Origin: Adiantum capillus-veneris
Taxonomy: Eukaryota; Streptophyta; Polypodiopsida; Polypodiales; Pteridaceae
Assembly (NCBI GenBank): GCA_014529385.2
Contig: CM043966.1
Span: forward strand, 90,034,587 to 90,098,586
Direction: 5' to 3'
DNA length: 64,000 nucleotides
In this document: in pieces, positions 10,836 to 20,461 of the stretch
Layout: the number at the start of each line of letters is the position of its first letter
Position numbering within the stretch: position 1 is the first letter of the stretch
Program-made: the position numbers and the translations under genes
The notes under the pieces: model-generated
Seen by the model: only the letters and a program-made list of their open reading frames with translations
What the model was told of the DNA's origin: nothing
The model's database searches: none

Positions 10836-13071
10836 ATGTCTACTCCACGCAGAGCATCTATGGCCTCCAAGTCTGATTCTCATGGTGAAGAGGAGGAGGT
10901 TTACTTATCACAGCGACCTGTACGTAAAACGCGTTTGCAGAAGATGGTCATGGAGATGTCCAGTGAGGATGACGATGATGTAGAAGAGTATAACCCTGTT
11001 CAGACCTCATCCATCTCCAAGGAAGAAGCTTCTTCAGACTACACCTTTGTAGACTTGAGGTATGAAATTGTTCTCAATGAAAAGAATATTTCTTGGTTGA
11101 GAAATATTGGTCTCTTGAACTTTGCAAGGCTTCCTTGGATGTCCTGGAGGCAAAACAGTATGGCCAAGGTATACTTATCTCAGTTACAGGCTAATGATGG
11201 GCAAATCTTTGCTAAAAACTATTTAACTGAAGAGTTGGTGGCAGAGGTATTTGACATACCTACACAGGAGGATACTGAGTTTGTCAAAGCTACAGATAAA
11301 GAGATGACTAAGGCTTTTGGACAATCACAGGGCAATAGACACTATTATCAATTGTCTGGAATGAAGAATCATGTCAAATTGCAGCAGGTCAGATGGTTGA
11401 AAGGGTGTTCCTATTAGTTAAATCAGAATATATGAGCAGGGAGAACTATGGCATACTCATGGCTGCAAAAAGTGGAAGACAAGTGGGATGGGCAAACATT
11501 CTGTTTGACAGAATGAAATTTGAGTTGTATACAAAGCAGAAAAGGAAAGACAAGACCACAAAGGTAGGCCCATATTTGGCAGCAGTTTTCCAGCATGTTA
11601 CCAACAAGAGTATACTTCAGAGGAAGATTTTGCCAAAGCAGGGACAGTTGCCTATAGATTCAAGGTCCACTCAGAGAAAGGAGAAGAGGCAAAAGCTGAA
11701 TGAAGATCAGAGTTCTTTACACTTTACCAAAGATGTTCAGGGTTTGATGGCTGCAAGGTATACCAGTAAGGAATCTTTGGAGACAGTTAAGGTCAATTTG
11801 GATAGGGAATTTGGTGATTTATTCACTGAAACTGTTTTGGAGACAGGCACTAAGACTGTAACACCTATATCAGTAAAAACAGGATTTAAATTGAAGAAAG
11901 TGAAGGCTAAGGGAGTGGCAGGGGTGTCTGCCATAAAAGTTCCTGATTGGGTTATTCAAGAGCCAAAAGTTAGCAAAGTTAGTTTTGCTAATGTATCTTT
12001 GGATGAAGTCCAAAATGCAATTGGAATAATGAAGGAGTATGTGGAGCAATAGATAATGGATAGCACATTGGTCAAGAGCGAAAACAATAAATTGCATTCA
12101 GAATTAGAGCAGTTAAAGAATGAAGTGGAGGAGAGTAAGAAAAGTACTACTTAGGAGGAACTACTGCTGGAGCAAGTACAACAATTAACTGAAGGTCAGG
12201 AAGCTTTACAAAAGGAGTTGAATGTTTATAAGCAGATTGTGGAATCAAGGGAGAAGACTTCAGCTAGATTGGCTAAATGGAAAGAAGAATGGTTTTCAGT
12301 TTTGCACAAATGACAGAGATGAATACCTTGAATGCTACCTTGGAAAGTAGCAACAGGGTTTTACTGAACAGAGTCACAGCCTCTAAAAGAGTGGAGGAAA
12401 GAATTAGGGAGATGTCTGATGAAGAGCTGGATGTGGATGGCTGGTATTTGGCATCAGTGGATGTCAATCAAATGCAGGTAGAAATGAGAGATTACATGAA
12501 GGGGATCTGGGAGCATATTAAAGTAAAAATGTATGATGTTGTCAGCAAGCCCTACCAAGTGTTTGCAGAAGAGGAAATGAAGGGGGAGAATGTGTTAATG
12601 GAGAAGCAGAATTCTGAGCTCAAACAACAATGTACTGACCTGACACAGCAGTTGGAGACTTTGAAGGCAAAGTTGCAGCAGCAAGGAGCAAATCAACCTG
12701 ACCAGGTGATTATTACTAAAGATTCTGACATGTTTGTAGGGATTAAGGATGCAGCTACCATTCAGGAGCATGTTCCTGAAGATTCAGGGGGAGCAGTAAT
12801 TGCAGGAAAAGATAAAGTTGTTGAAGTGAAGGATCTGGAGGTTGCTGGAGAGGAACATAGCTTAAAGGATTCAGTTCAGAACATTGTGACTGAGATACTT
12901 TCTCAGGAGACAAAGAGTGCTAAGGAAGCAGTTACAGTTCAAGTGGAGGAAGATTTTGAAGAGCCTGACAAAGAAGCTGTGACTGCAGCAACAGTTTTAC
13001 AGGGAATTGAAGCTAAAGATAACCTGGAGGAGGATTTGACTAATCAAGGGATGGGTTCTCACAAGGTTTAA
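10836..13071 (+). pseudogene. Extra ORF downstream of integrase (about 740 codons), broken; function unknown
   Basis: After integrase the coding sequence continues to within 27 bases of the 3' LTR. A Met codon at 10836 starts a basic and acidic N-terminus with an Asp/Glu run. A Trp- and Leu-rich globular stretch follows (about 11060-11700), then Lys-rich and coiled-coil segments (about 11990-12290 and 12560-12690) and an acidic Val/Ala/Glu-rich tail. The frame changes near 11340-11400 and near 12290. In-frame TAG codons lie at 12050 and 12152. Tat and Athila elements are known to carry extra ORFs beside gag-pol, but I recognise no named domain here. No signal peptide or membrane segment is evident, which argues against an envelope-type protein. 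Confidence 0.65.
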
Positions 13072-13080
13072 GAAACCTTG
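13062..13080 (+). other. Perfect 8-bp hairpin at the end of the extra ORF
   Basis: CAAGGTTT and AAACCTTG pair across a three-base AAG loop. The stop codon TAA (13069-13071) lies in the loop region. It stands between the last ORF and the 3' LTR, where a polypurine tract would normally be expected but is not obvious. Function is unknown. Confidence 0.6.
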
Positions 13081-13098
13081 CCCACCAGGTGTGCCAGG

Positions 13099-13494
13099 TG
13101 TTAGTGCCTAATTTATCAGGGCTTTCAGGGCAGTCAGGCTATTACTTTTTGAACTGTAACTAAAACCTTTATCTTTGAACCTTAGGGATAAGTGAACATG
13201 GGTATTTTATATTTTTGGGGAAGTTAGTTGTGTGTCTCGGAAATTCTCAGGACGAGAAGCAGTTATGTCTATGCCTGTTGATGCAGTTGGCTCTCTCCTA
13301 CATTAGTTCTGTGTTTTCTGTTGTATTACTGAATAATGATGATGAATGGCCCACTATTTTCCCTCTATCTATGATGTTATGTACCTGTTTCCTTTGCAGT
13401 ATGGTGTTTGAAGTATGCAGTTTCCTGCTTCCTGTTTGATATGAATTGTATGTTTACTGCATTGGTTATTTGTTATGGCAATGTGTGCCTAACA
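13099..13494 (+). repeat. 3' LTR of the Tat-like element
   Basis: It matches 4100-4495 over 396 bp with six transitions and no indel by eye. It ends CTAACA and is followed directly by the duplication CCAAA at 13495-13499. There is no clear polypurine run in the 27 bases before it. Confidence 0.95.
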
Positions 13495-13499
13495 CCAAA
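13495..13499. repeat. Target-site duplication CCAAA (right copy)
   Basis: This copy matches 4095-4099 exactly. Removing the 9.4 kb element and one CCAAA restores a continuous minus-strand Copia sequence across the junction. Confidence 0.9.
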
Positions 13500-14215
13500 T
13501 GAGTGGCAGCCTTCTTATACCAAGTGTGAGGAACTGCTTCAACCCATACAAGGCTTTCTTACATTTGCACACTTATGTTTCTTGTCCTTTCTTGAAAAAA
13601 GCGCAAGGCTGTGTTACATATAATTCCTCAAATATATCACCATTCAAGAAAGCACCAACGACGTCCGATTAATGTACATTCCATCCAAAATGAGTTGTCA
13701 ATGCACATAGAAAATGAACACTAGTCATACAACAAATGGGAGCAAAAGTCTCGTCATAGTCAATGCCTTTTTTTTGTTCATAACCTTTTGGCAATTCTAT
13801 CGAGGGATGGAGTTGCATGGGTCCACAAACATCACTATGCACAAGTTGCAACTTGCATGTAGCCCTTACTGAGCCATCTTTTGGAAACTTTTAATGTTGT
13901 ATCTTACCCAAAATACAACCTTCACAAACATTCTTAGAAGGGCTTCAAGAGGCAGAAAAGAAGCAACCATATCATATTTCTGGAAACGTAGCAAACTGGA
14001 AAAATTCAAATGTCCAAAACGTACATGCCAAAGGTTGACATCTGAAACAACCTTTGAATCCACAACTACATTTATAAAATCGTACCCACACTTGTCATAC
14101 AAAGTAAGCTTATATAGCCCATGGCACAAAATGCTAGATGCAACAATCTCATCACCAAAATAGAGATCATGAATTGCACATCTGTCATCCGTAAATTTGA
14201 CAGCAAGACCAATGG
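13495..14215 (-). pseudogene. Copia pol, right piece: pre-integrase and integrase start fused to RT
   Basis: On the minus strand, reading from about 14215 down, a GAG-pre-integrase region is seen (LWHVRFGHLNFSSLLR at about 14040-13990), then a decayed zinc-binding stretch, then HSDVCGPMQ, the start of the integrase core. This joins directly near 13800 to RT wording (LPKGYEQKKGIDYDETFAPI). The integrase core and the RT start have therefore been deleted. The RT then runs to the CCAAA site and resumes at 4099 on the other side of the Tat-like element. Stops and shifts are frequent. Confidence 0.78.
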
Positions 14216-14560
14216 TATGACTTTTTTGTCACTTTTGTATTACAATTCTCTTGGATTGCAACTTCGTGATGATATGGCACTTTCTTATGTGGGGCTTTTA
14301 TTTACTAAAATTGTATATTTGGTTTTAAATTTAAGCTAAATAGATTTTTTTGGTAGAGTAGCTAGGTGCATTATCTGACTTGACCATCCCTAAATCTTGC
14401 ATAGATGGTTATCAAATGCTAGCTCTAGCATAGTCTCATGTTTTTTGGGATGGTTTGTTTTGGTATTTTGATGACTACCACTAGCAATTACAATTATGTT
14501 ATGAATTTTTAATATTCAAGCTTTTCTATGTTCAAGGTCAAATAATGAACCCCAGTTTTT
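14216..14560. other. Unassigned AT-rich DNA
   Basis: The Copia similarity fades near 14215. The next 350 bases show no domain, repeat pair or RNA gene. A 72-codon frame at 14121-14339 has no recognisable content. Confidence 0.5.
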
Positions 14561-14569
14561 AGTGCTCAC

Positions 14570-15005
14570 ACAAAGCACATTAAGGTGCATTATCGCTATG
14601 TTAGGGAGAGAGTCTTAGCAGGATAACCTTGCAGACCTAAACACAAGGCATTGCCTCACGAGAAGTTTGACTCTTTCTGCAAAGCTTTGGAGTTTCTTCC
14701 CTTTGTGGATCGACCATGGAACTATTCTCTCGTTCACTGCATAGTTCCTAGGGGGTTTGCTACCATATATGTGGTAGTGAGGTGTGTGAACACACTTAGG
14801 ACCACTAGTGTACTTTTCCCCTCACTAGGAGGTTTGCCCCCTTTTGTATCATATATACAACCCTTTCCCCCTTGCATTGTATATACATACATCACTAGTT
14901 ATCTTTCTATTTGCACGCTAAAGCAATACACTTTGTGTTGTGTGCCTTGAGCTTATTCTTCTCTTTGAAGTTGTGTGTGCATCCCCACAACCCTAATTCC
15001 AAAAA
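14570..15005 (+). mobile_element. Copia-type LTR remnant (solo or truncated), plus strand
   Basis: The block ending near 15003 has TATA-like stretches (about 14850-14890) and a 3' segment including TTTGTGTTGTGTGCCTTGAG. A closely related segment occurs at about 45045-45121, where it is followed by a primer-binding site, and in reverse at 51052-51150. That marks it as the 3' part of an LTR of the same broad family. No primer site or gag follows here. The 5' boundary is uncertain. Confidence 0.45.
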
Positions 15006-16397
15006 TAAGAACAATATGAGGTGAAAGAAAAGAGTAGTGATGGGTTTTATAATGAATTCATGTAGCACTTGCAACACACTTTAGTGTCATAAAGGGTTGA
15101 CAAGAGTCCAAAGAGGGATGTTGTTGAAAAGGATTCACTCTTTTCTCATAATGCACAAGTGTGTCAGTGTACTCCATTATCTGCACCAAAATATTATCTT
15201 TGACTTAAATTTGAACTCTTATGCTCATCCCATCTAATGTGAGCAACACACCTTAAATATTCTCAACGCTTCAAACTAGAGCTAGAGCACACTAAAGATG
15301 ATTAAATAAGCATAGACTCTGTTAATAGAGTATATAGGACTTGAAGCTCTAGTCTAACATCCAAGAAAATTTATGCATGTTGAGACTCTTTATTTTTATG
15401 CCAGAGGGGTTTTCACCCTAGTGAGTTGACTTTACATTAAAGAGCTCTTACCATGGGGGCAAGAGTTTGACCTCTTTGCTTGATTGTATCTGTGGTCGAA
15501 GGTCGGATAGCATCTTGCTCCATGTTAATGTCATTGTCTTTAAATTCAATATCAATGGATTCACAGAGACGTCTTCGACCTTCTCATTAGCATGAAATGG
15601 CTCCTTTAATATCTTTCATTGAAGGTGAAATCCCTTGTCATGTGGGTGATGTGATCATTGGTGTAGGTGCAAAGCTTTTACTTTCCATGCTACGTGTTCC
15701 TTTATAAATCCTTTGCTCCTTTGGAATTGAGATAGCCTTTTAGCTTGGACATTATGGAATTGGGCTTTCGAGATTAGTAGCCAAAATTTTCCATTACAGT
15801 AGCATTGTGCAATAAGGAGATCCCTGTGTACCCACCTTTGCACTAGTTGCTTAGAAGATGGTGGTGGGACATGCAACTAGGAGAAAATGGGGTAGTCTTA
15901 TTGGTTGATGTAGGCGTGTGTCTCCTTCTCATAGATTTTCTTGAGTTTCTTTGTGGTTTATTACCCTTGTGTTCGTGCTTGACTAGTTTGTGGTGGCACT
16001 TTATACCCTGTGATTTGTGGAATTGGTAACAATAAACTCTTATTATCTTCATAGAATCCTTGTACAAGCAATGAAATTTGAGTAATTTGTTGAGAGGGGG
16101 TGTTAGATTTACACCACTCTGCTGCTTCACATGTCTAGGGCATGCATGTACGACTAGTGTGCCTCCGGGCTGGCTGCCCACTTCTAGGTCCGCCGCCTCT
16201 TTTTTGTCTAGGCACCCTACAAGGATTTTTTTATGATGGGTCGTGAGTATTCCCTTGCACTACTCGACCTCTCACTAGCATCTATATATGTGAGGCCAGG
16301 GGGGTACCCACATACTATATGATCATTGTATTGAGGGTCTCATGGTGTGGTAGTCATGGGGGATTGATCGCTCCCTCTTCCACACATCTAGCATTTG

Positions 16398-16400
<3 letters not shown>
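15006..16400. other. Unassigned DNA
   Basis: No convincing gene is present. Frames at 15655-16181 are low-complexity or lack any domain. The stretch 16100-16350 has a TGTTAG start and a TATATATG motif that could be a decayed LTR, but no partner was found. Confidence 0.4.

Positions 16401-16446
<46 letters not shown>
16401..16446. repeat. (CT)n microsatellite at the 5' edge of the LINE
   Basis: About 23 uninterrupted CT units end one or two bases before recognisable LINE coding sequence. The junction is described among the findings. Confidence 0.95.
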
Positions 16447-16450
<4 letters not shown>

Positions 16451-18071
16451 GACTTCTGCAAAGCATTTGACACAGTACCTAGAGAGAGACTTTTCAGACA
16501 TCTGGCTGCGCTTGGGATTGGAGAGGAGATGGCATGGGGGATCTGTGCATTGTATGAGCATGTATCTGGCAGAGGAGATGCCCGGGTGGATTATATGACA
16601 CCCTTGTGAGCACTATTGGTGTGAAACAAGGTTGCTCCCTATCACCTACACTCTTTGGTCTATACATTGACGAGATTGTAGACTTCATCTTGCACAGGGG
16701 TGGAGAGGGTGTGGATATTGCAGGGACTACTGTACACATACTCTTATATGCAGATGATATTGTCCTGATGTCAGAGACGGCAGAGGGACTACAACTACAT
16801 TTGCAGGCCCTGGATGATTTTTGCTCACAGAGAGGACTCACGGTGAACCTTGGCAAGACCAAGGTTCTCATATTTCATACATCGGCTCAGATTCGCCGAC
16901 ATAGTAGATTTTCAGTAGCTGGAGGGGATATAGAGGTGACAGGCTCATATGTATATCTGGGGGTTACATTCACCGCAGCATCAGGGACCTTCTCCATGAC
17001 ACAGGCAGCCAGAGATAGACTTACCAGAGGATACGCATTACTAGCTCTGATGGAGAGACAGTGCCACCAGGCCCACTTCCAGGAGCCCTGGACGAAGGGG
17101 TGGCTCTTTGACACACTGGTCACACCTGCACTCATGTATGCCTCGGCCATTTGGGGACCGGGACTGGCAGACTCAGTATGGACACAGATAGTATCTAGAG
17201 GCCACAGATTATTATGATCTCCAGGATGATTCGCAACAAGCCATCAGTTCCACACGACATTATTAGAGTTGAGCTGGCTGCACCACCGATGTTGGTAGAG
17301 GCACTCTTTCAGACTGTTTGCCTTCTTCACAGATTCAAAGATATGGATCCAGATAGGATCTCTCATAGAGCCTTCATTGCATCTAGAGAGATGGCACAGG
17401 CAGGGGACACTAGCTCATGGTATGCCCAGACAAGAGACTGACTAGCTCAACACGGTTTTGATATCGATAGACTACCACCACTCCAGTATGACACCCAGGC
17501 CCCGACCTATTCCCTCTCACGCTCTGAGTGGAATAGGGTCATCAGACAGGAGATATGGCAAACACATATTCAGAGGACATGGCGCAGGCCCACAGACACC
17601 CTACCTCCTAAAATTCTATATTACTATGAGCATTTTCTGAGGTTCTCAGAGCAGGGATTCATTGAGATTCCATTATACATGCAAGAGTACATGCCACACC
17701 GACTTCGGGCCAGCATTGGCCAGCTACGAGTGTCATCACATCAGCTAGAGATTGAGAGTGGCAGAGCCAGAGGCATACCACGAGAGGAGCGTACATGCCG
17801 GATCTGCCAGACGGAGGTGGAGAGTGAGGAGCATTTTTTCATGAGATGCCCAGCATATACAGAGCTGAGAGAGAGATATGGCATTGGAGACTCATTACAG
17901 CAGCATATGATAGGCCGAGAGCAGAGGAGGTTTGGCCAGTTCCTGGTTGCGGCTTTAGAGGTTCGAGAGCAGTTGTTACAGCCACGCCAGAGTCAGGATA
18001 GCAGGACACACACTACCATCACACAGTTTTTCCGACGAGCAAGGCCAGACCCCCCCACACTACCTACATAG
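16447..18071 (+). pseudogene. LINE ORF2 fragment: reverse transcriptase and C-terminal zinc motif
   Basis: The fragment begins DFCKAFDTVPRERLF, RT catalytic block A. VKQGCSLSPTLFGLYIDE and the active-site LLYADDIVLMS (YADD at 16747-16758) follow. A long connector downstream ends in CX2CX8HX4C (CRICQ...HFFMRC, about 17795-17850), the zinc-knuckle class found at the C-terminus of many LINE ORF2 proteins. The frame changes near 16610 and near 17214, and an in-frame TGA lies at 17439. The protein would copy LINE RNA at a nicked target, but no endonuclease remains. Clade assignment needs a phylogeny. Confidence 0.85.
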
Positions 18072-18585
18072 AGTAGAGCGCTTACCCTTCTGCAGGCAGA
18101 GTCTCAGAGGGCACGTCGAAGACCGAGGCTCCCAGGATATAGGACACATGGGTGTCACCAGAGGGAGATCTCGAGGATACTAGCTCTACAGAGCAGAGTC
18201 ATGTACCAGCACCAGGGGATCCAGCATTCCAGAGATACCTGAGCAGGCCACCACCGATGTACCACATTCTCTACCCTACATATGTTGCTTGTTTTTAGAT
18301 ACCCTCCCTATCATCTCATGGTGGTATCACCTTGCAGCCACTAGTTGAGCCTGATGATGCGTGAGCACACCTCGACACGAGGACCCACACTATACATTGT
18401 ACAACACATGCACCACCCTACCACACCCTTTTGCATAGTATAGGCTCATTTCAGTTCGTACCCTTTTTTTAATTTTCCGATGCCTAGAGCATCAACACAT
18501 GTATATGATATTGTCTCATAGGTCGAGTTCGGACTTTCGAAGACGTTAATAAATCTTTCTTTCTTTCTTTCTTTCTTTATTTCTC
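16447..18585 (+). mobile_element. 5'-truncated LINE (non-LTR retrotransposon), 3' tail (TTTC)n
   Basis: Coding similarity starts abruptly at the first catalytic block of reverse transcriptase, continues through RT, thumb and a C-terminal zinc-binding motif, and is followed by about 480 bases of 3' untranslated sequence. The element ends in a TTTC simple repeat at about 18554-18579, a usual LINE tail. The 5' part (ORF1, endonuclease and RT fingers) is missing, as expected from incomplete target-primed reverse transcription. A target duplication could not be identified with confidence. Confidence 0.85.
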
Positions 18586-19288
18586 TCACGCATAAGGTAT
18601 TTGGAAGCTAGAGGCATCAAAAGTGTTCTACTTATGCTTTGCATTCGGCTTCGGATTGTGTCAAACGCCAAGTTATTTTAATCGGATGATAAAGACAGCA
18701 ATGTCACGCCTTCCTTTTTGTCAATCGGTCAATACATATTTTAGCTTCTTTGTATGGCAATAAATTCAATTACTTACAAGAATAGCGATCTTAAGTGCTC
18801 ACAAAAATATGGCCTCTAATGTACTTTTCAACTGCTAAAATTGCAAAATCTCGAGTACATTTCAGGTTTTCTTGAAGAAAACAAATAAAAATTCGCGCCT
18901 TAGAGTAGTGACCAAGAAATCCTTCAAATTTTGACTTTAAAATTGGGTAAAGAGAAGGGGCTAGTTGTATAACTGCCCCTTTATTTCAAAACTTCTCCCC
19001 CAAGTAAATTGGCACTTTTTGGAATAACCCCTACTTTAAGGAAACTACTTTTCATATTATTTTCTACATGTTTATTCATTAATCTGCTTTGATTCTTGAT
19101 TATTCATTATTCATTAATTTGCTAATAGTGACATGTCTTAATGGAGAAGGGGAGGCAAGCGTACAATCTTGTTTAGACTTTCTTTGAGTTTGCCCACAAG
19201 TCCCATTGTGATTATAGTTTTTTGATAATTTGTTTTAGAAGGCCCACATGAGTCTTCACTTTGTTAACTTTCCATTAACTGAGAAGAT

Positions 19289-19377
19289 TAGCTTTTGGAA
19301 AGTTCTAATTAAGAAATCAAAGAGCACTATTGAAGGCTTGTACTTTTTAATTTCTTAACAAGAACTTTCAAAAGCTA
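19289..19377. repeat. Imperfect inverted repeat (28-bp arms)
   Basis: The arm at 19289-19317 (TAGCTTTTGGAAAGTTC...) pairs with 19350-19377 with a few mismatches, leaving a loop of about 32 bases. It lies directly upstream of the 255-bp tandem duplication. Confidence 0.7.
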
Positions 19378-19410
19378 AGTATGAAGAGATCATACAAGAA
19401 AGCAAGGAAT

Positions 19411-19921
19411 GGCTTCTCTCTATTGGGAAACACAAAGTATCTAAAGAGTGGAAGCTAGCACCTATAGACGTTAGAGGAAGTGTTAACTGTGGACTTTCGG
19501 CTACCAATTGTAACACATCTTGAATAGGCTTTGTAGGAGTGGATAAGAAAATATTTTATCACCCTTATGTATCTCTTGGCTCCTCAAGGCGCAAACTATG
19601 CTTGAAGGTTAATGTACATTCTTTGCTATGATAATTCAACTCTTACCACTCACAATTTTGAGTATGGATTATCTCTATTGGGAAACACAAAGTATCTAAA
19701 GAGTGGAAGCAAGCATCTATAGATGTTAAAGGAAGTGTTAACTGCGGACTTTCGGCTACCAACTATAACATAGCTTGAATAGGCTCTGTTGAAGTGGATA
19801 AGAAAAGATTTAAGCACCCTTATCTATCTCTTAGCTCCTGAAGGCACAAACTATGCTTGAGGGTTAATGTACATTCTTTGCTATGATAATTCAACTCTAC
19901 CACTCACAATTTTGAGCATGG
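19411..19921. repeat. Tandem duplication, unit about 255 bp, two copies
   Basis: 19411-19665 and 19666-19921 align along their whole length with roughly 10 percent mismatch by eye. Shared landmarks include TATTGGGAAACACAAAG and GGACTTTCGGCTACCAA. No reading frame spans either copy. Confidence 0.85.
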
Positions 19922-20200
19922 CAAAAAATTTAAAAAGCACACTTAGAGAATAAACTTTAATGCCTCCCGCCTTTTTTAGGTTACATAACCAATGCTCACA
20001 AAAACATTAATTTTGTCCAATCATAATACTTGCTTCCAGGGAAAATCACCAGTTTAAACCTTTTTCAGCCATTTCACAATAAAGACACAATATATGTTTT
20101 CAAAGTAGAAAAAAGTAATTTTTATCAATTAGATGTCTTTGAGATAAATGAAAAACCAGCTTCTTTATAACATGTATGATGCGTGACACTGAATGCTATG

Positions 20201-20276
20201 AGTCATGAGTGTTCAGGACGATACACGGACCGGAAGTTAGTCATGAGTGTTCAGGAGGATACACGAACCTGAAGTT
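20201..20276. repeat. 38-bp tandem duplication
   Basis: 20201-20238 and 20239-20276 share AGTCATGAGTGTTCAGGA and a matching tail, with four or so mismatches. This is a small slippage-type repeat. Confidence 0.8.
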
Positions 20277-20456
20277 AGTTCTTTGAGGGATATATTCAGA
20301 AAAGGCATGCACAAAAACATATAAGTGTCTACAAATGGCATACATTATGAACTCATCTCTAAGAATGCAGTTTTTAAAGGGTTTTCCTAGGTTTTTGGCT
20401 GATATTGCTCAAGAAGATGGCTTTGCTAGAGCCTATTTTCTCAAACTTGGTAGGTA

Positions 20457-20461
20457 CAAAT
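20457..20461. repeat. Target-site duplication CAAAT (left copy)
   Basis: CAAAT directly precedes the 5' LTR at 20462 and recurs directly after the 3' LTR at 29355-29359. Confidence 0.9.

Larger units (their letters stand above)
4100..13494 (+). mobile_element. Complete Tat-like Gypsy LTR retrotransposon, 9.4 kb
   Basis: Two 396-bp LTRs (TGTTAG...CTAACA) flank gag, protease, reverse transcriptase, RNase H, integrase and a long extra ORF, in that order. Protease-RT-RH-INT order defines Gypsy. The integrase wording ([17 protein letters not shown]) and the lack of a chromodomain resemble the Tat/Athila branch; that placement is by eye. The element sits inside a Copia reverse transcriptase, with duplication CCAAA on both sides. 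The LTRs differ at six positions, all transitions, which indicates recent insertion. Four in-frame TAG codons and four frame changes break the genes, so this copy is probably not autonomous. Confidence 0.93.
18586..20461. other. Unassigned AT-rich DNA with local repeats
   Basis: No coding sequence is supported. The region holds an imperfect inverted repeat, a 255-bp tandem duplication and a 38-bp tandem duplication, listed separately. It is the target DNA of the chromovirus-like element at 20462. Confidence 0.6.

Noticed and set aside
16100-16350. Possible LTR starting TGTTAGATTTAC
   Set aside because: No partner copy, primer site or target duplication was found in the window.
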